Below, one piece after another: positions 45,931 to 59,690 of a stretch of 64,000 bases of DNA. Position 1 is the first letter of the stretch; each line of letters starts with the position of its first letter. Origin of the DNA: Latrodectus hesperus (taxonomy: Eukaryota > Arthropoda > Arachnida > Araneae > Theridiidae). The DNA lies in the NCBI GenBank assembly GCA_037975125.1, contig CM075851.1:74069487-74133486 (forward strand), written 5' to 3'. The notes below the pieces were generated by a model. It searched no databases and was not told the DNA's origin. It was given only the letters and a program-made list of their open reading frames with translations. Made by a program: the position numbers and the translations under genes.

Positions 45931-46490
45931 TTAGCTTATGCGTTTGGGAACATCAGCAATAGAATTTACTGGTTTTATAATTAAAAGAAAACTTATTGAA
46001 GAAAATATGTATGGCTTATACTCTTTATAGATCAACTCTAATAAATTGTTGACAGTTAGAAAGTCGATGACTAGCAAGGGATCTGAGGATAAATCCTCCA
46101 AGGAAAGTCCAACGCAATACAGAATAATCGCAGCATTTTTTACAAATAGGATAATTTTTTGTACCACATTAAACGATAAACATTTTAGATGTCCACTTGA
46201 GAATCTGGCCAAGGCAGTCTGAGATTTTCGGTCACATTTTATTTCCAGAAGAGTTCCAGGAGATGTTCCATCGGTGCATGGGTGGAATTTGCCAGATTGA
46301 ATTTAGATTTTTCATTAGAGTAAAGTTCGTAATATGTAAGTGATGAACTAGTGGGCGTATTTTCCTCACTGCCCTCTTTGGCCAGTCGATCTGCGGTCTC
46401 ACATTGCCACTAATATTTACATATGATGGAATCCCTAGGAGATGTACATCATGGTCATGGGAGATCATTATATCAGAAAGTAATGTTAGC
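45931..46490 (-). pseudogene. Decayed non-LTR retrotransposon: RNase H end and C-terminal domain
   Basis: On the minus strand the frame at 46468-46232 contains VHLLGIPSYVNISGN followed by a lysine/alanine-rich stretch. This corresponds to the C-terminal RNase H motif 'lqWIPSHvgIpGNe.AD.lAK' of arthropod LINEs; the Asp of the AD pair is not kept in place. It continues IWQIPPMHRWN. After a frame break the frame at 46212-45931 reads RFSSGHLKCLSF and GLSLEDLSSDPLLVIDFLTVNNLLELI, a conserved tail seen in LINE proteins of arachnids as I recall them, but the Cys pair expected between the two blocks is degraded. Frameshifts and lost residues show it is non-functional. It is a different LINE from the fragment at 25722. 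Confidence 0.8.
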
Positions 46491-47861
46491 TATTGACTGG
46501 AAACAAGTAAACATGGAATTTTTTAAGAAATTTTTTGTCATTATTTTTTAAAAAATTATGACCATAATTAACAATTAATTGTTTTTACAGTAAAATAAAA
46601 CAAATTTTATTTTGAAAAGCGTGATATATTCCAGACAAAATTCATTATTTTACAAAATTAAATTAATAGTAAAATTAACAGTTTCTAATACCTGAATATA
46701 TCAGTGGAATAATTAATTATCTCTTTGGTAGAAAAATTGCAGTATTTGATAATATTGATACAGTTGCCCTTTTTTTTATTGGATTTGAAAGTCAAGGCAC
46801 TTCTACTAAATTTGGTACCAAAATAACTTAGCTCCATCTATTAAGGTCTTCTACTATTTTATGAATTCAGATAGGCCTTAAGGAGCTAAAGTGAAATTTT
46901 CTAGTATCAACAACATCTAAAGTGGTCAATCGAGTAAGGGCAAGGATACATCACATTTTTATACCATATAACGGCCGTTTTCTCCCTTATAGAAGTGGTT
47001 AGAATTTTATTTTTGTGTTTGCTCTTTCGTAATAATTTCTATGGAGATTTTTGATTATACTTATTTCATTAAAAAATTGTTAATTTGCTTTGGAAGTAAG
47101 TTACTTACAGTATTTAGAGGTGAAATTGTTTCCATCCTTGATATCTGATATAATTATTTCATTGAAAAAACATTTATTTACAACTAGTTTAAAAATAAAT
47201 TTTCGGAGTAGCTGGAGTTAAAAATATAGAGTTATCAACATTGAAACTCCAACAATAAAAATGAATAATGTTGCAAAATTTTATAAATTTCTTGATATTA
47301 TCAATATTACTACATGATTTCATACAAAAAAAGCAATTTATGGCTGAAAATTTACAAAACAATATTGTGGCTACAGAATTTTGTTAAACTGCTTTTAGCC
47401 AAAGTCCACTTTGCAATATATGGTAATTGTAACATTTAATGTCTGTAAAAGTCGAAGGTATTGCTGACCATATGTGATTGAAATAAGACTAAACACACAC
47501 ATGAAGGATTCTTTACATATTTCAACTTGCTCTAAAATCCTGAATTCACCTTTGTAGATTGGCGATGTTCAAGGGCTTCAGCTTCTCTCAGCCATTCCTG
47601 TGACAGTCTTGATGAGAATGGCAGATCAAAAGTTTTTCATATTAATGTATTTGTTTATCCATTAAGCCCTCGATTAGGGTTATATTTTAGTCGCTGGTTG
47701 GATAATTGGTTATACAAATCATCTCAGGTATTTTTGCGACAATCTTTCTGAGGAATGCTGAGCATTATCGGAGGATTCCTGAATACGAAAGATTTTTCAT
47801 CTCTCGACAAGTCTCCTAAACTTTAGATTAGAACAGCATTTTATGACTGCTGGTTAGAATT
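46491..47861. other. Noncoding stretch with an imperfect palindrome
   Basis: No gene is recognisable. At about 46831-46890 ttagctcc-ttaagg is repeated inverted with a 5-base interruption. The segment 47560-47830 is less AT-rich, without an identifiable family. Confidence 0.5.
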
Positions 47862-48180
47862 CACCGTGGCATAGTGGTAGGACAGTGCATAAAATTCCGA
47901 TTCTATCCCAAACACTGTTGAACAATGGGTGCTGGATCTTGATCTTCTGCTGATTTCTGCTGGCACTTCTGTCGATGAAGGTAGAAACTCAACAACTTAA
48001 GGGTTTTGCGGGATTATTTTCTTGCGACATGTAAATACGGCCCACTACCTGTGAAAAGTCACCCTGGAAGGCAATATACACTGTGGATATTTAAGTGCCC
48101 CCTTACTTTGGCTGTTGCACGTTAAGCTGAGTCAAAGTAATAACACAGTTAGCTGGTTATTGATGGACCTCAGTTTATTT
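47862..48180 (+). mobile_element. SINE family C, best-preserved head, plus strand
   Basis: The head has A box 'gtggcatagtggtagg' (about 47866-47881) and a decayed B box 'ccgattctatccc' (about 47898-47910), followed by cactgttgaacaatggg. The body carries the family C blocks (ctgctggcacttctgtcgatgaagg, gggttttgcgggattattttcttgcgacatg) and extends about 150 nt further than the other copies seen here, to about 48180. The tail is not a clean homopolymer. Confidence 0.75.
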
Positions 48181-50199
48181 TAAGCATTTCTTTGCCAACC
48201 TTGTTAGAAAATATTTTCCTAGGTGGTTTTCGATGACTAACCAAACAAAGGACCGTATTATGTTCATTATTGTTTGAGGAAACTATAATTCAGCAATATG
48301 ACCACATCAGATTATACTGTTACGTTTAGTTTCTTTTAAATCTTATTAGAGATATCAAGAGAAAATATAAGAGAATTGCACCAATAATTCAATAGGTAAA
48401 AAACTAAGACTGAAGCTCATTTGTCAGAGCTTAAAATGTGAATTAGAACTCATCACTTTAGGCGGTTGCACTTCATTCAGTTGATATCCCGTGTTTAATG
48501 ATAATCGTGTTTTGTTTGATGGATAGGAAAGGAAAAATAAAGCGCTGATGATGCCACTATGAACACACTGTGTATTTGTAAATGAGTATGAAGTTAGTGA
48601 TAAGCTTGAAAAGATAGTATCTAAACACAGCAGTTTAGATTATTTGGTAATATAATAACATCAGACATTTCCATTAGCAGGATATATTTCTGAGCATAGA
48701 TTTGAACGATCTATCTTTGGAATTAAATATCATCAAATTTGTTTTCAATTCACTTATTTAATGTCTTTTTAATCCTTTCTTGTTCCTAACGTTATTATTA
48801 TAATGTACATTGCAATCAGTTGTTGTCAATTGTCAATATATTGACTGCTTTCATGCAGTTTCAGTAAATATTCATTTATACAACTAAATATTATTTGCTC
48901 TTAAATAAAAAAATAAAATGATACTTTTAATATTAAGAGTATAATAAATATTTTAACAATAAATGCACTACTTCACTAAATGTAAATTGACACTATAATA
49001 TTTTGCCAACCAAAGCTTTAAAAGGAAACACATTAAGGAAAAAAGTTTATCCTTTATTTTATTATTTTATCACCGTTAAAGGAAAAATTTCTTATCTATT
49101 GTATAGATAGGTGGCAATATTTGGCAACTGAAATGTTATCTTCCCATGTTGTCTTCTCTTTCTGCAAAAAACATTAATGTTAAGCTTTGTATGTAAGCAC
49201 AATTTTAATGTAAAAATAATTTTCAAGTGGTTTTAAGAAATAGGACAAAATTGAAAGCTTTTTCCAAAGATTAGGTGATGTCATTCAAAAAACAATTCAA
49301 GCTACCAAGAATGTCGAAAGTATTTGGCAGTAACTGATATAAAGGAGCAAATATTTCTTGCTGTAAACTGACTCTTCTTTGTTAAATTTTGTACAAATTT
49401 CTTTTCAATGAAAATTTGATGATTAGCATAAATCATTCATTTACTTTTTATTTCAAATTATAGTAATAGCAACTATTATAATTATTATTACATTATATAA
49501 CTATTGTAATTCAGCGATTGTGTAAAATAGCCTCATTTCTATCAAAAATTTTCTTAATGATTGTTTCTTAACAATTTTTTCCTGCTTTTGTGTGTGATTT
49601 AACTAACGAAAATAACTGAATTGAAAATTAAATGGTTTTCTCCTTAGTCCTCAGATGAACAGTTCAAATGTTTGTTTCCAACCTCGAACATGGATAGTTG
49701 TAATGGTTTGATCCATTTTAAGTAGTAGGTCCATGTCCATTTAGCTCTTGTATGCATAAAAGAAACTATAAAGTGATATAATAATCTAAATTTTTTATAT
49801 TAATGTGTGAGATTGAAACATTTAATTGTTTAATTTAAGCTCTTAACATTGAAATTATTGAAACACTAATATATTACTACGGTAAGATATGCTTGAAAAT
49901 TTCCTTAACTTTTGTTTCTGTAGAAAAAAAAATTATTGTTATCTTTAAAATTTGATGATCATAAAATTTAATTGATGAAGTTGTTAAATTTCATATATTA
50001 AATATAGGCTATTGAAAGGTATTAATACATACTATTGAAGGAATATATTAATTGAAAATAATTATTGAATAGGTATAAATATTTATTTATAAACAAAATA
50101 AAGTAGATTGAAATCATCCAATTTTCGTCAACATTAATCTTTATTAATAAATTGTAAGTTTATAATTGAAGTTTCCAGCAGATGATTTATATAGTTTAC
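48181..50199. other. AT-rich noncoding stretch
   Basis: No supported gene, RNA or transposon feature was found. Confidence 0.65.
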
Positions 50200-50523
50200 A
50201 CATTTTTTGAGAGGCGTAAGTGGCCTAATTGGTTAGGGCATCGTTCTTATTATTGGAAGATAGTGAGTTCGAATCCCGCATAACCTAAATTCCGTCGTGT
50301 TTACTAATGGCGTGTTTATCACGTTAAAACTGGGCATGGTCGCAATATCCTCCAAGTGAAATGATACCTATGGGAGTGGCAGGATATGTATTGGGGGTCT
50401 TCTGTTTGGACTCTGCTTCAAAATCCAGAAGATTCCATCCGGGTTCTTCTATCTAACGGATAGAGCCGAACTCAAGATTAGGTACAGGGAATCATGCTGG
50501 TGCAACAACAATACATTTTTTGA
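50200..50523 (+). mobile_element. SINE family B-like, full copy with 11-bp target-site duplication
   Basis: The exact 11-mer 'acattttttga' flanks the insert at 50200-50210 and 50513-50523. The head (50211-50285) has A box 'gtggcctaattggttaggg' and B box 'gagttcgaatcccgc', a near-perfect polymerase III promoter. The roughly 220-nt body ends gctggtgcaacaacaat, like the end of the SINE at 10010, so the two share a 3' module although their heads differ. It is about 302 bp and young in appearance. Confidence 0.93.
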
Positions 50524-51215
50524 TGTAACAGCTTGAAAAATTATTTTTAAAAATTAATTTCTTCATAAAAGAATGGTAAAAATATTTTTCTTTGTGCGAT
50601 AAACGCATTTTAAATTAACTTCGAATTTTTTCTTTCACCATCGTTGTTTTTTTTTTTTTCCTTCTTTTGATTTCACTCAAGTAATAAGAAATGTTATAAA
50701 GTATTCTTTTATATTAACTTTATTTATGCTAAAGTTCTATGTTTCGCAGTTTATTATCAGCTTATCAACACTGTCCTTTTTGAAATATGCCACTTTAGAA
50801 AAGCATATCCTGTATTTTCCTTGTTGAAAGATATTTAAATTAATACAAAAAATTCGAGTTCATTTATAACTGGGATTTCATAATTATTACAATTAAATAA
50901 GAATGAAGTAAAAACATACGTATATGTCTCAGAAAATATATTCAAAATTCCAATAAGGAAGTCACAAGAGATCATAGAAACAAAACTCATTATTTACTAG
51001 TAAATCATTATCTATGAGAAGATCAATGTGTGACTTAATCGATTCAAGTAATAGATAACAAGTCTGTGTAAAAAAATAACTGCGAAATATGTTTTTTCTC
51101 ACACTAGAAAAGCTTAATTTGCTCCTTTGATTACACTTAAAAGTCTGAATTCAATTGATTATATCTGAAATAAAGAATGATTAAAAAAATCAAAATAAAC
51201 TATATCTCTTATATA
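50524..51215. other. AT-rich noncoding stretch
   Basis: Nothing was found beyond base composition. Confidence 0.65.
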
Positions 51216-52170
51216 AAGGCCATCAAAAAATGCTTGAGATATGCGCTGATAGAAAATGGTGAAAAAGTTAACGTTATATTTGAAATTATGAACTATTTTA
51301 TAATAGCAATTTATTTTTAATTGGCCATTTGAAAGTTCTTACTAAGGAATAAATTTTAGATTCAAAAAATATAGTTGACGCGAAAATCCTAATCATGCCA
51401 TGATTTTAAAGAAGCATTAAAGCCAAGAATAATACATTTAACTTCTACGTTTAGCACTTGGAATTGCAGATTCATTTTGGGCTATCATATTTAGATGGCT
51501 AACAGAATTTTGTAGATTTCTCAGTTTTATTGTAAGGCAAAAACACAGAAAGGGAGTTGTCAGCTGTAATTCAGAACAATGTTTCTGACATGTGGAAAAC
51601 ATTAATCGGTGATAATCGTTGTACTTACCAAATGATATAGAAGGAGCTTAACATTAGGTCCTTCATCATACATAAAAATATTTCTTAAAAGATGAAGATT
51701 GTTTTTGTAATCAACTTAATCGTTGGCTGCTTTTTATAATTTGAATGAGTATGGAAAAGAGAAGTACAAAATCATTAGTTTTCCGCTTTATTACTTAAAA
51801 ATGGTGGGAATAATATCATTCAAAAAATAGTAAATTGTACATATTATTTTTTTAAGATTATTCATATTAAGAAAGTAGACTGTCTTAAAAGATGATCCTC
51901 CTCTCGCAATGAGGAAAAGACAACATGCTGTGAAAACATAATGCACAGTGTCTCACCAGAGTTCCTTATTTTTTCAAATATACAGCATTGGTGAAAGCTA
52001 GAAGAATAGAAGGTAGTCTTAGAGAGCTAACTGGTGCGCTACTCAATATTTTCAGAAATTTCTCAAGGGATCACATGCTTCACCATGGAAATGAACATTG
52101 TCTAACCGCATCTCACGATCAACGTACATCAACTGACTATTTGTTCGCCCTCTAGTGGCGATTTTACATT
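51216..52170 (+). mobile_element. Old mariner relic, plus strand, same subfamily as the element at 52361
   Basis: The relic can be followed from a decayed terminal repeat (51216-51240, ending cttgagat where the younger copy has tttaagat). It continues through the 5' untranslated part (aaggaataaatttta, about 51344) and into transposase remnants in shifting frames. It is recognisable to about 52170, where it runs into the (CA)n tract; its 3' terminal repeat is not visible. Similarity to the 52361-53636 element extends over noncoding as well as coding parts, which shows common descent rather than shared protein motifs only. The many stops and substitutions make it much older. Confidence 0.85.
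51371..52165 (+). pseudogene. Decayed mariner transposase (relic)
   Basis: In order: LTRKS for LTREH (start codon lost, about 51371); LALGIADSF and IIFRWLTEF, matching LQLAFGDES and TVFRWFREF of the neighbour; SAVIQNNVSDMWKTLIGDNRCTY then a stop then KELNI, matching the second helix-turn-helix linker. Further on come LKDDPPLAMRKRQHAVK, then LVKARRIEG, then MLHHGNEHCLTA, where the neighbour has ILHHDNASSHTA. The second catalytic Asp is thus Gly. A short TDYLF-like piece just before the (CA)n may be the remains of the third catalytic block after a deletion. It is inactive. Confidence 0.82.
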
Positions 52171-52176
52171 TCTCAC

Positions 52177-53804
<1,628 letters not shown>

Positions 53805-55235
53805 CGTTCACCGTTACAGGTTGTTCAATATCCCTATTTTAAAATCGCGTAGTTGGCAGACTAAAGGCCAAAGGTTATTGCAAGGCTTAATAAACTAACT
53901 GCATATTATTGAAAGTCTTTTTTGATAGACAAGGGGACCGCACTTATGAGTCGCAAGGAAAGGGGGAATTCTCACAATATTCACATATTAATATTTCGCG
54001 ATGTTCAATAAGTTTTCATCCCAATAACAAAGGCTAAATGACAATATACTCAGAACTGTTTGAAACGTTTTTCAAATTGTTTTTGATTACTATTGTTTAA
54101 AAGCATCTACTGCTTGTGTCCTGCCGGCAATTCAGAGTAAACAATTTAAATTAACAGTTAAGACAGGCAAAAAGTTTTCATCAAAAAATGTTTTTGAACA
54201 GTATTTTTCATAGTTTTCAAAATAGTAATAAATGATATTTCATATTTATAATTTGTCTTATCACGAGAAATAAATTGAAAAAGAAAACTTAATTCACTGT
54301 AGTGTGAATGAAAAATAAAAGTTAAAAAATATGTTCTTGAAAAATTTAAGTTTAAATTAAAAATGTATGTTTCTAAACATACATTTTTTAATGAAAATTA
54401 TACAATTACAAAATTTTTCGTTGAAATGTGCTTTAAAAATGCTTACTTTACTTTTTTTCAAAATCAAATTTGTAATAAAAAATGATATTAACATGATTTT
54501 TGAAAATTATATTAGATTCCAAGGAATGAAATTAGACTTCAAAACTATTTCTTTCAATTTTATTAAATATTTAGTAATAATGTAAATTACACTTTACGAA
54601 TTTTCTTTTTGACACTTTTTTTCCAGGTTATTTTTTAATTAATTAATTTTTTTTATTAAATTTTGACGTATTTCAATTGCTCAAAAATATATGTATTAGA
54701 AAACACAAATTTTAAATATTTTAATCGCACTTTTCACAATCATTTATCCTTTTACAAAATCTGAAAAAATAATAAAAAATTGTGTCTGTAGAAGAAATTT
54801 AGGTACTTACATGTTAGTGTCACTTCAGCTAATTTTGTTTCAAAACTTAAGTAGAATAAGCACCTAACCTTATAATTTGAACTTTTTTTTTTTACTTTTG
54901 GAAAATTAACTTATAATTCTGAAAAGAAATTTTTTAATTATTGGAAAAAAATTCTTATTTTCGTTCAGCTTAAAAAGCCACAGTGACGCTAATACGTAAG
55001 TACTAAAATTAAATCTGGACTGAAAGATATAGGAGAAATATCATCTGAAACATTTGCATAACCCGGTATTTTGTTACCAATTTTTTTCTTGATTTTAACT
55101 GAGTTCCTACGCCTTTTCTTTTCGCCCACTTGTTAACCAACCAATATTTCGAACTAACTGAAAAAGAAAGAAATGGAAACCGAATATAAAACAAATCGGA
55201 ATAAAGAACAACTGGGTCAGATGTTTTGTCTGAGG
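53805..55235. other. AT-rich noncoding stretch
   Basis: No gene is supported. A perfect 14-bp hairpin lies at 54359-54388 and is listed separately. Open frames here (54367-54585, 55009-55313) have no recognisable domain. Confidence 0.6.
54359..54388. repeat. Perfect 14-bp hairpin with 2-nt loop
   Basis: aaaaatgtatgttt is followed by ct and then its exact reverse complement. With one bulge the pairing extends further outward (attaa / ttaat). The very short loop suggests a snap-back replication product rather than an RNA structure. No gene context points to a terminator. Confidence 0.92.
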
Positions 55236-55458
55236 AAGCCCTGCTAGAGCGACGCATGCGCAGAAAACTTTTGGTTTGGCGGTAGTCCAAATGATATCAT
55301 TTGCTCTTCCCACGGCACTTGTTAATTCAAACTTAGTGCCGGCTTGGTGAAACCTCCGTCTCTGTCATCACACATCATCAAATCCTATGGTGGAGATCTT
55401 GGATTCATCAAGAGAACAAAATAATCAACTTCAGGGATAATCATTATTTTGAGTGAGT
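55236..55458 (+). promoter_or_regulatory. Candidate promoter and noncoding first exon
   Basis: A clear rise in GC contains cgcatgcgcag (55253-55263), which holds the NRF-1/alpha-Pal core gcatgcgc. Downstream sequence is non-repetitive and moderately GC (ggctt..cctccgtctctgtcatcac), with a 17-codon open frame from ATG 55387. A good splice-donor match 'ttga|gtgagtaaa' lies at 55453-55458. Together these could be a TATA-less promoter, a 5'UTR exon and the start of a large intron on the plus strand. None of the elements is specific enough alone and no coding exon was found. Confidence 0.25.
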
Positions 55459-57814
55459 AAAATACTTATTTTTGTTTTCTTCCAAGTGGCATCATTAATT
55501 TTGAAACGACTTTTATCTCTAATTGTTTAACAAAATAATCCTTAGAGAACAAAACTATTGAACAAATTTCTAATGTTAAATTATGATTATTGATCATAGT
55601 TTATACTTAAAATCTATGTAGAAATTGTTGAATTTATGTTTTTATCAAGACACTAACATAATAAAGAATAAAATAACTATTATACACGAAAAGTATTTAC
55701 TTAAAAATTACATAAATAATTATTAATATGATTTTATAATTATCTTTAAATATACATATTAGGATGGGATTATACTAAAAACAGGCTTTTGTTTTTGAGA
55801 AAAATATGTTTGTTAATAATATCTAAATTCAGACTTAATAAAAAAATCAAGCCTTGTTTGTATAGTATAACAAAAAATATTTAAATATTAAATATAATTG
55901 CAGATTTGAGGAAAATATCAAGAAATATTTTCTAAAGATATATAATACGTTTTAATAATGTTTTTATTTGTATAACAACAAATGATATTAAAACATTATA
56001 ATAAAGATTATTGCTATAAGCAAATTTTATGAGAATATCATTAGAGGCTGATTATTATCTTTAGTTTCACTTTCAGAGTGTCTAAGAAATTTGTAATCAA
56101 ATTATCTTTTAAGTATGCAATTAAAATCTATTGAATATGCAAAATAAGTCTGGGTTGAAGACAGTAATTCAGGATGATAAAAAAAAAGAAGTCAATTAAT
56201 GTCGTATGCTACTTTTTTATTATATGAAGAACTATACTTTACTTGTTTGATTTCGCACTATTTTAGTTCCACTTCACTTATTTCAACACTTATATTAAAC
56301 TTCTAGAATTCCTTAAAATTTAAAAATAAATTAATATTTTTATTTGTAATAATGATATTTATCATAATATATGTGTATAAAAATATTTACTTTACATCAG
56401 TTCCTTAAATACTATATATAATATGTTAAATACTATATATAATATCAGATATAGCTCCAGTCATTTGATAAAAGACACTTCATAATTTTTATAAAATTTT
56501 TTATAAATATTTTTTATGAAATTTTTATTTAAGTATATATTTCTAGTAAATTTTTTTTATTTCAAAGTATAATATTTACTTATTTTAAACATAGGATTGT
56601 TGTCTTTTAAAAATTTCACTTTAAAACTGTTTTCAGTAACTCTATGAGGTACAAATTGATTTTGTGGAGTCTGTAATTTAACATGCAAAGCATTCTTACT
56701 CAAGCACACCCATTTTCAGATAATTTTAATAATATTTGAAATCATGGATATTTAGTGTGATTGAATTGTCACGATGAAAAAACTTTTTTTTTTTCTTTTA
56801 AATTTTAGAAATCATTGTACAGGAGAATTTTTGTCTTACTCTTAACTAAGAAAAAACGGCATTTCAAAAATAAATTTTTTACATATCATTGATAATTTCT
56901 TACATGCCATTTATCATAGATATAATTTTTATTTACATTAATGCATATCTGATTGTACAGTTTTTATTGTATAATATTTTATTAATATTTTAAAACAATA
57001 GCGATATAGCAGAAGAGAAGGGTATAATGAAGGGCATTTTCAAGTACTTATTTTGTGATTTTATTAGTGGCATCCATTATGTATTTAAATTTTTATGAAG
57101 TATGTGAATCGCTAGAAAATTTAAAATTTTTAAAACATTAGTGCTTTTCAAGATATCATATTTAATCGCGATTAAATTTTTTATTTTGATGTATTTTGTA
57201 ATTGATCTAGATTCGAGTCGAACTCTTGGGGGAAAGTTACACAAAAATGTTTCATATGTTTTCTAAAGTATAATTTCTACTCTCATCAAAAATTATTTAT
57301 TCATCGCTAATAAAAATTATTTTCAATTTTTCTATGTTTAATGCATTTTTAGTATGAACTAACAAATGAATAACTAACATAATATCTTCCATTTCAAAAT
57401 CTTAACCCTTTCTATTCTGGAAAAAAGTTTCACGTTTTATTTGTTTTTTTGGTTTGCTAGTACAGAAAGCAAAGAAAACACTTGAGTTTGCGGTGAGATC
57501 ATCGTAAACATTATCGTTATCGTAAATATCATTTGCTTAACAGTTTATACTCGTGCCATTAGTCTGTTGTGAATTCAGCTTCATCAATTATCAATAGACT
57601 GTATCGTGAAATTTAAATCGCTTTGATAAGGAGGAAATTTTTTTACTTAAATGCGGCGCGCAACTTTGTAATATTAGATTTGAATCACATGATCTTTTTA
57701 ACTACAGAGGATATTTTTAGGAGGCGAAAGTCATCATATGACATTTGAACATCCTGCATGTTTTATCGACTTGGGGGAATTTCCGTAAATGCTGAAATGT
57801 ATTCATGTACTGCT
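55459..57814. other. AT-rich noncoding stretch
   Basis: No supported gene was found. A 21-bp tandem duplication (ttaaatactatatataatat plus g) lies at 56405-56445. Confidence 0.6.
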
Positions 57815-57972
57815 AGGAAGTAAAACTGGAAAATTCTCAAGCATTCACTTTGAAAGGACGTACGTCTAAAAAGCAAAAATGCAAAATCCATCTTCTGTTG
57901 TTCAATAGTAGCTGAGATCGAACACGAAACCTTCCACTCTGAAAAGAGCTATCTTACTATTAGACTAAGATA
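57815..57972 (-). mobile_element. SINE family C copy, minus strand
   Basis: On the minus strand the head reads tcttagtctaatagtaagat (A-box side), with B-box region 'gtgttcgatctcag'. The family body follows (attgaacaacagaagatggat, then tttcaaagtgaatgcttgag). It is moderately diverged and resembles the copy at 40670 in length and extent. Confidence 0.65.
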
Positions 57973-58148
57973 AAATTTTGTCTATTGTGTGATATTAGGC
58001 TTTGAATAGTTTGTTTCTTACATAGTTTAGGTTACATAGTTTACATATTATACACAGAGACCACTATTATTTATTATATATGTTTGCAAACATCCAACCC
58101 TGAGATGAATTTTTAATATAACGAACTATTATGCACTGAAGATTAATG

Positions 58149-58150
<2 letters not shown>
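57973..58150. other. AT-rich spacer
   Basis: Nothing was found beyond base composition. Confidence 0.6.

Positions 58151-58199
<49 letters not shown>
58151..58199. repeat. (TA)n microsatellite
   Basis: About 48 bp of uninterrupted TA. Confidence 0.97.
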
Positions 58200-58200
<1 letters not shown>

Positions 58201-58330
58201 GTATTTTCTTTGTAATTTCAGTAAGTTTATGCTTCATTAAAGGTTACAAAATATTTAAATTTATCATACACTAATGAATTTCGTTCAACATTCAAGAATA
58301 TACCTAGATTGTTACTTGGTTACTTGCTTC

Positions 58331-58480
58331 GATAAATACTATAAGTGATTTCTTTACAAGAAAATACGACCAGAGATTCACAGAAATCCTGTCAGTGATT
58401 TCATTACTGATAAATATTATCAGTGATTTCATTACAGATAACTACTATCAGTGATTTACAGAAATACTGTCAGTGATTCA
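58331..58480. repeat. Degenerate minisatellite (cagtgattt repeats)
   Basis: Units of roughly 28-49 bp built from gataaatactat, cagtgattt and cattaca / acagaaatactgt blocks recur five to six times with substitutions. The higher-order pattern is irregular. No coding frame is maintained across it. Confidence 0.85.
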
Positions 58481-58713
58481 TCTATTTCGTGTACTCAGTA
58501 AGAATTTTGTACTGATTCTCCCTTTTATCAAGAAGCTATGATTGATATTTTTGCCCGAAAGTATATGTTTGCTTAGTCTTCCTACGATAATAATTCTCTC
58601 ACATAAACTTATTTCAGTAGGACCTAAAATTTAAAGCAGATTTCGAATCATTAGAAGCATTCGCATACGAAAATGTGTGTTGGATTTGTCCGGAAGAGTG
58701 TTCACCATTCAGT

Positions 58714-58920
58714 TTGCTTACTCAGATTTCGGTTGGTTTGTTTGTCGCTCAACGGTCATTTTTTGCACACGAGGGCTAATTAGACCGGGACTTACGGCTT
58801 AAAGAGGATTCCAAACCACTACAAACATCCATACCCATGGTGGGATTCGAACCCACGAACTGTTGAACCGAAGGCAAGAGCGCTAACCATTCAGCTGCCA
58901 GCTTGGCTTGCTTACTCAGA
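58714..58920 (-). mobile_element. SINE family A, full copy with 13-bp target-site duplication
   Basis: The exact 13-mer 'ttgcttactcaga' flanks the insert at 58714-58726 and 58908-58920. The element (58727-58907, about 181 bp) carries the full tRNA-like head on the minus strand (gccaagctggcagctgaatg), B box 'gggttcgaatccc' and the CAAAC-type tail. It differs from the 14968 copy at only a handful of positions, so the two are of similar, recent age. Confidence 0.95.
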
Positions 58921-59065
58921 ATCCAATTGCAATGTTGTGCACTTAGAAAGGTTTTGTACCATAGGCCCCACTACGTTTTTCAGAGACAGAACAAAATATT
59001 TTTTCTCAAAAAGCAAATTTTTTCTCAAAAGCATTTTCCAACCTATAACCCATTTAATATTAAAC

Positions 59066-59303
59066 TGTGTGGCACGACAGCTCATGTGGGCCAAGGTCTA
59101 CAGTGCCCATCTCTGTTTTTCTGACCGAAATGCCCTGAGGTGCGAAGCATATGTCCTAATTTGGTGGTCAGCCCAACCCGAAACCCCAATTCTCAAGCAT
59201 GCTTATCGACCCACTGAAGGGATGAAAGGCTGAGTAGACCTTCGCCAAACCTCGGACTTGTGCCTTGCGAGCTTGAAATGCTACCACTAAGCCACCTGGC
59301 TTC
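59066..59303 (-). mobile_element. tRNA-derived SINE (family D), minus strand
   Basis: On the minus strand the head reads gccaggtggcttagtggtag (A box), with a roughly 30-nt spacer and a decayed B box (caagtccgaggtt). A GC-rich body follows (cagtgggtcgataagcatgc, gggtttcgggttgggctga), ending near gtgccacacag at 59066. GC content is far above its surroundings. The open frames across it (58903-59490) are by-products of this composition and not genes. Confidence 0.8.
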
Positions 59304-59616
59304 CCTATTACCCTTTTATATGCGTCATTTTTGGAAAAAGAATAAACTGATGCTGGCGAGGCAACAGTACAATCCGCTTCTCTTACTTATATGGCGCTAT
59401 TTTCTAAATATAATGCAAAGAATAAGGCCATTTGGATGGTCCCACCGGTATAACCATCATATCAGAGTAAGTACATTGGCGGATCCTTGATTTGAGATGG
59501 CAGTAGACTAGATCAAACTGTTCTTATTTGATTTCTTAGTGGTAATCTATCATCAATGACTTTTGTTTGGGGTAATTAATACATTTTAAAATTTGTACTA
59601 AGTGTTATTCTGGACA

Positions 59617-59690
59617 GGCCTCCTCTGGCCATATTTATCATATCTGGGGCTCACTAGGCAGGTGCAGGTTCAAGATCCTGTACTAGTAAT
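59617..59690 (+). other. tRNA-like B-box fragment
   Basis: A perfect B-box match 'ggttcaagatcc' at about 59668-59679 lies in a locally GC-richer block, but no convincing A box or cloverleaf is visible upstream. It is probably another SINE head remnant. Confidence 0.3.

Noticed and set aside
58903..59490. Cluster of overlapping open frames on both strands
   Set aside because: Coincides with SINE D and the end of SINE A; GC-rich repeat bodies contain fewer stop codons.
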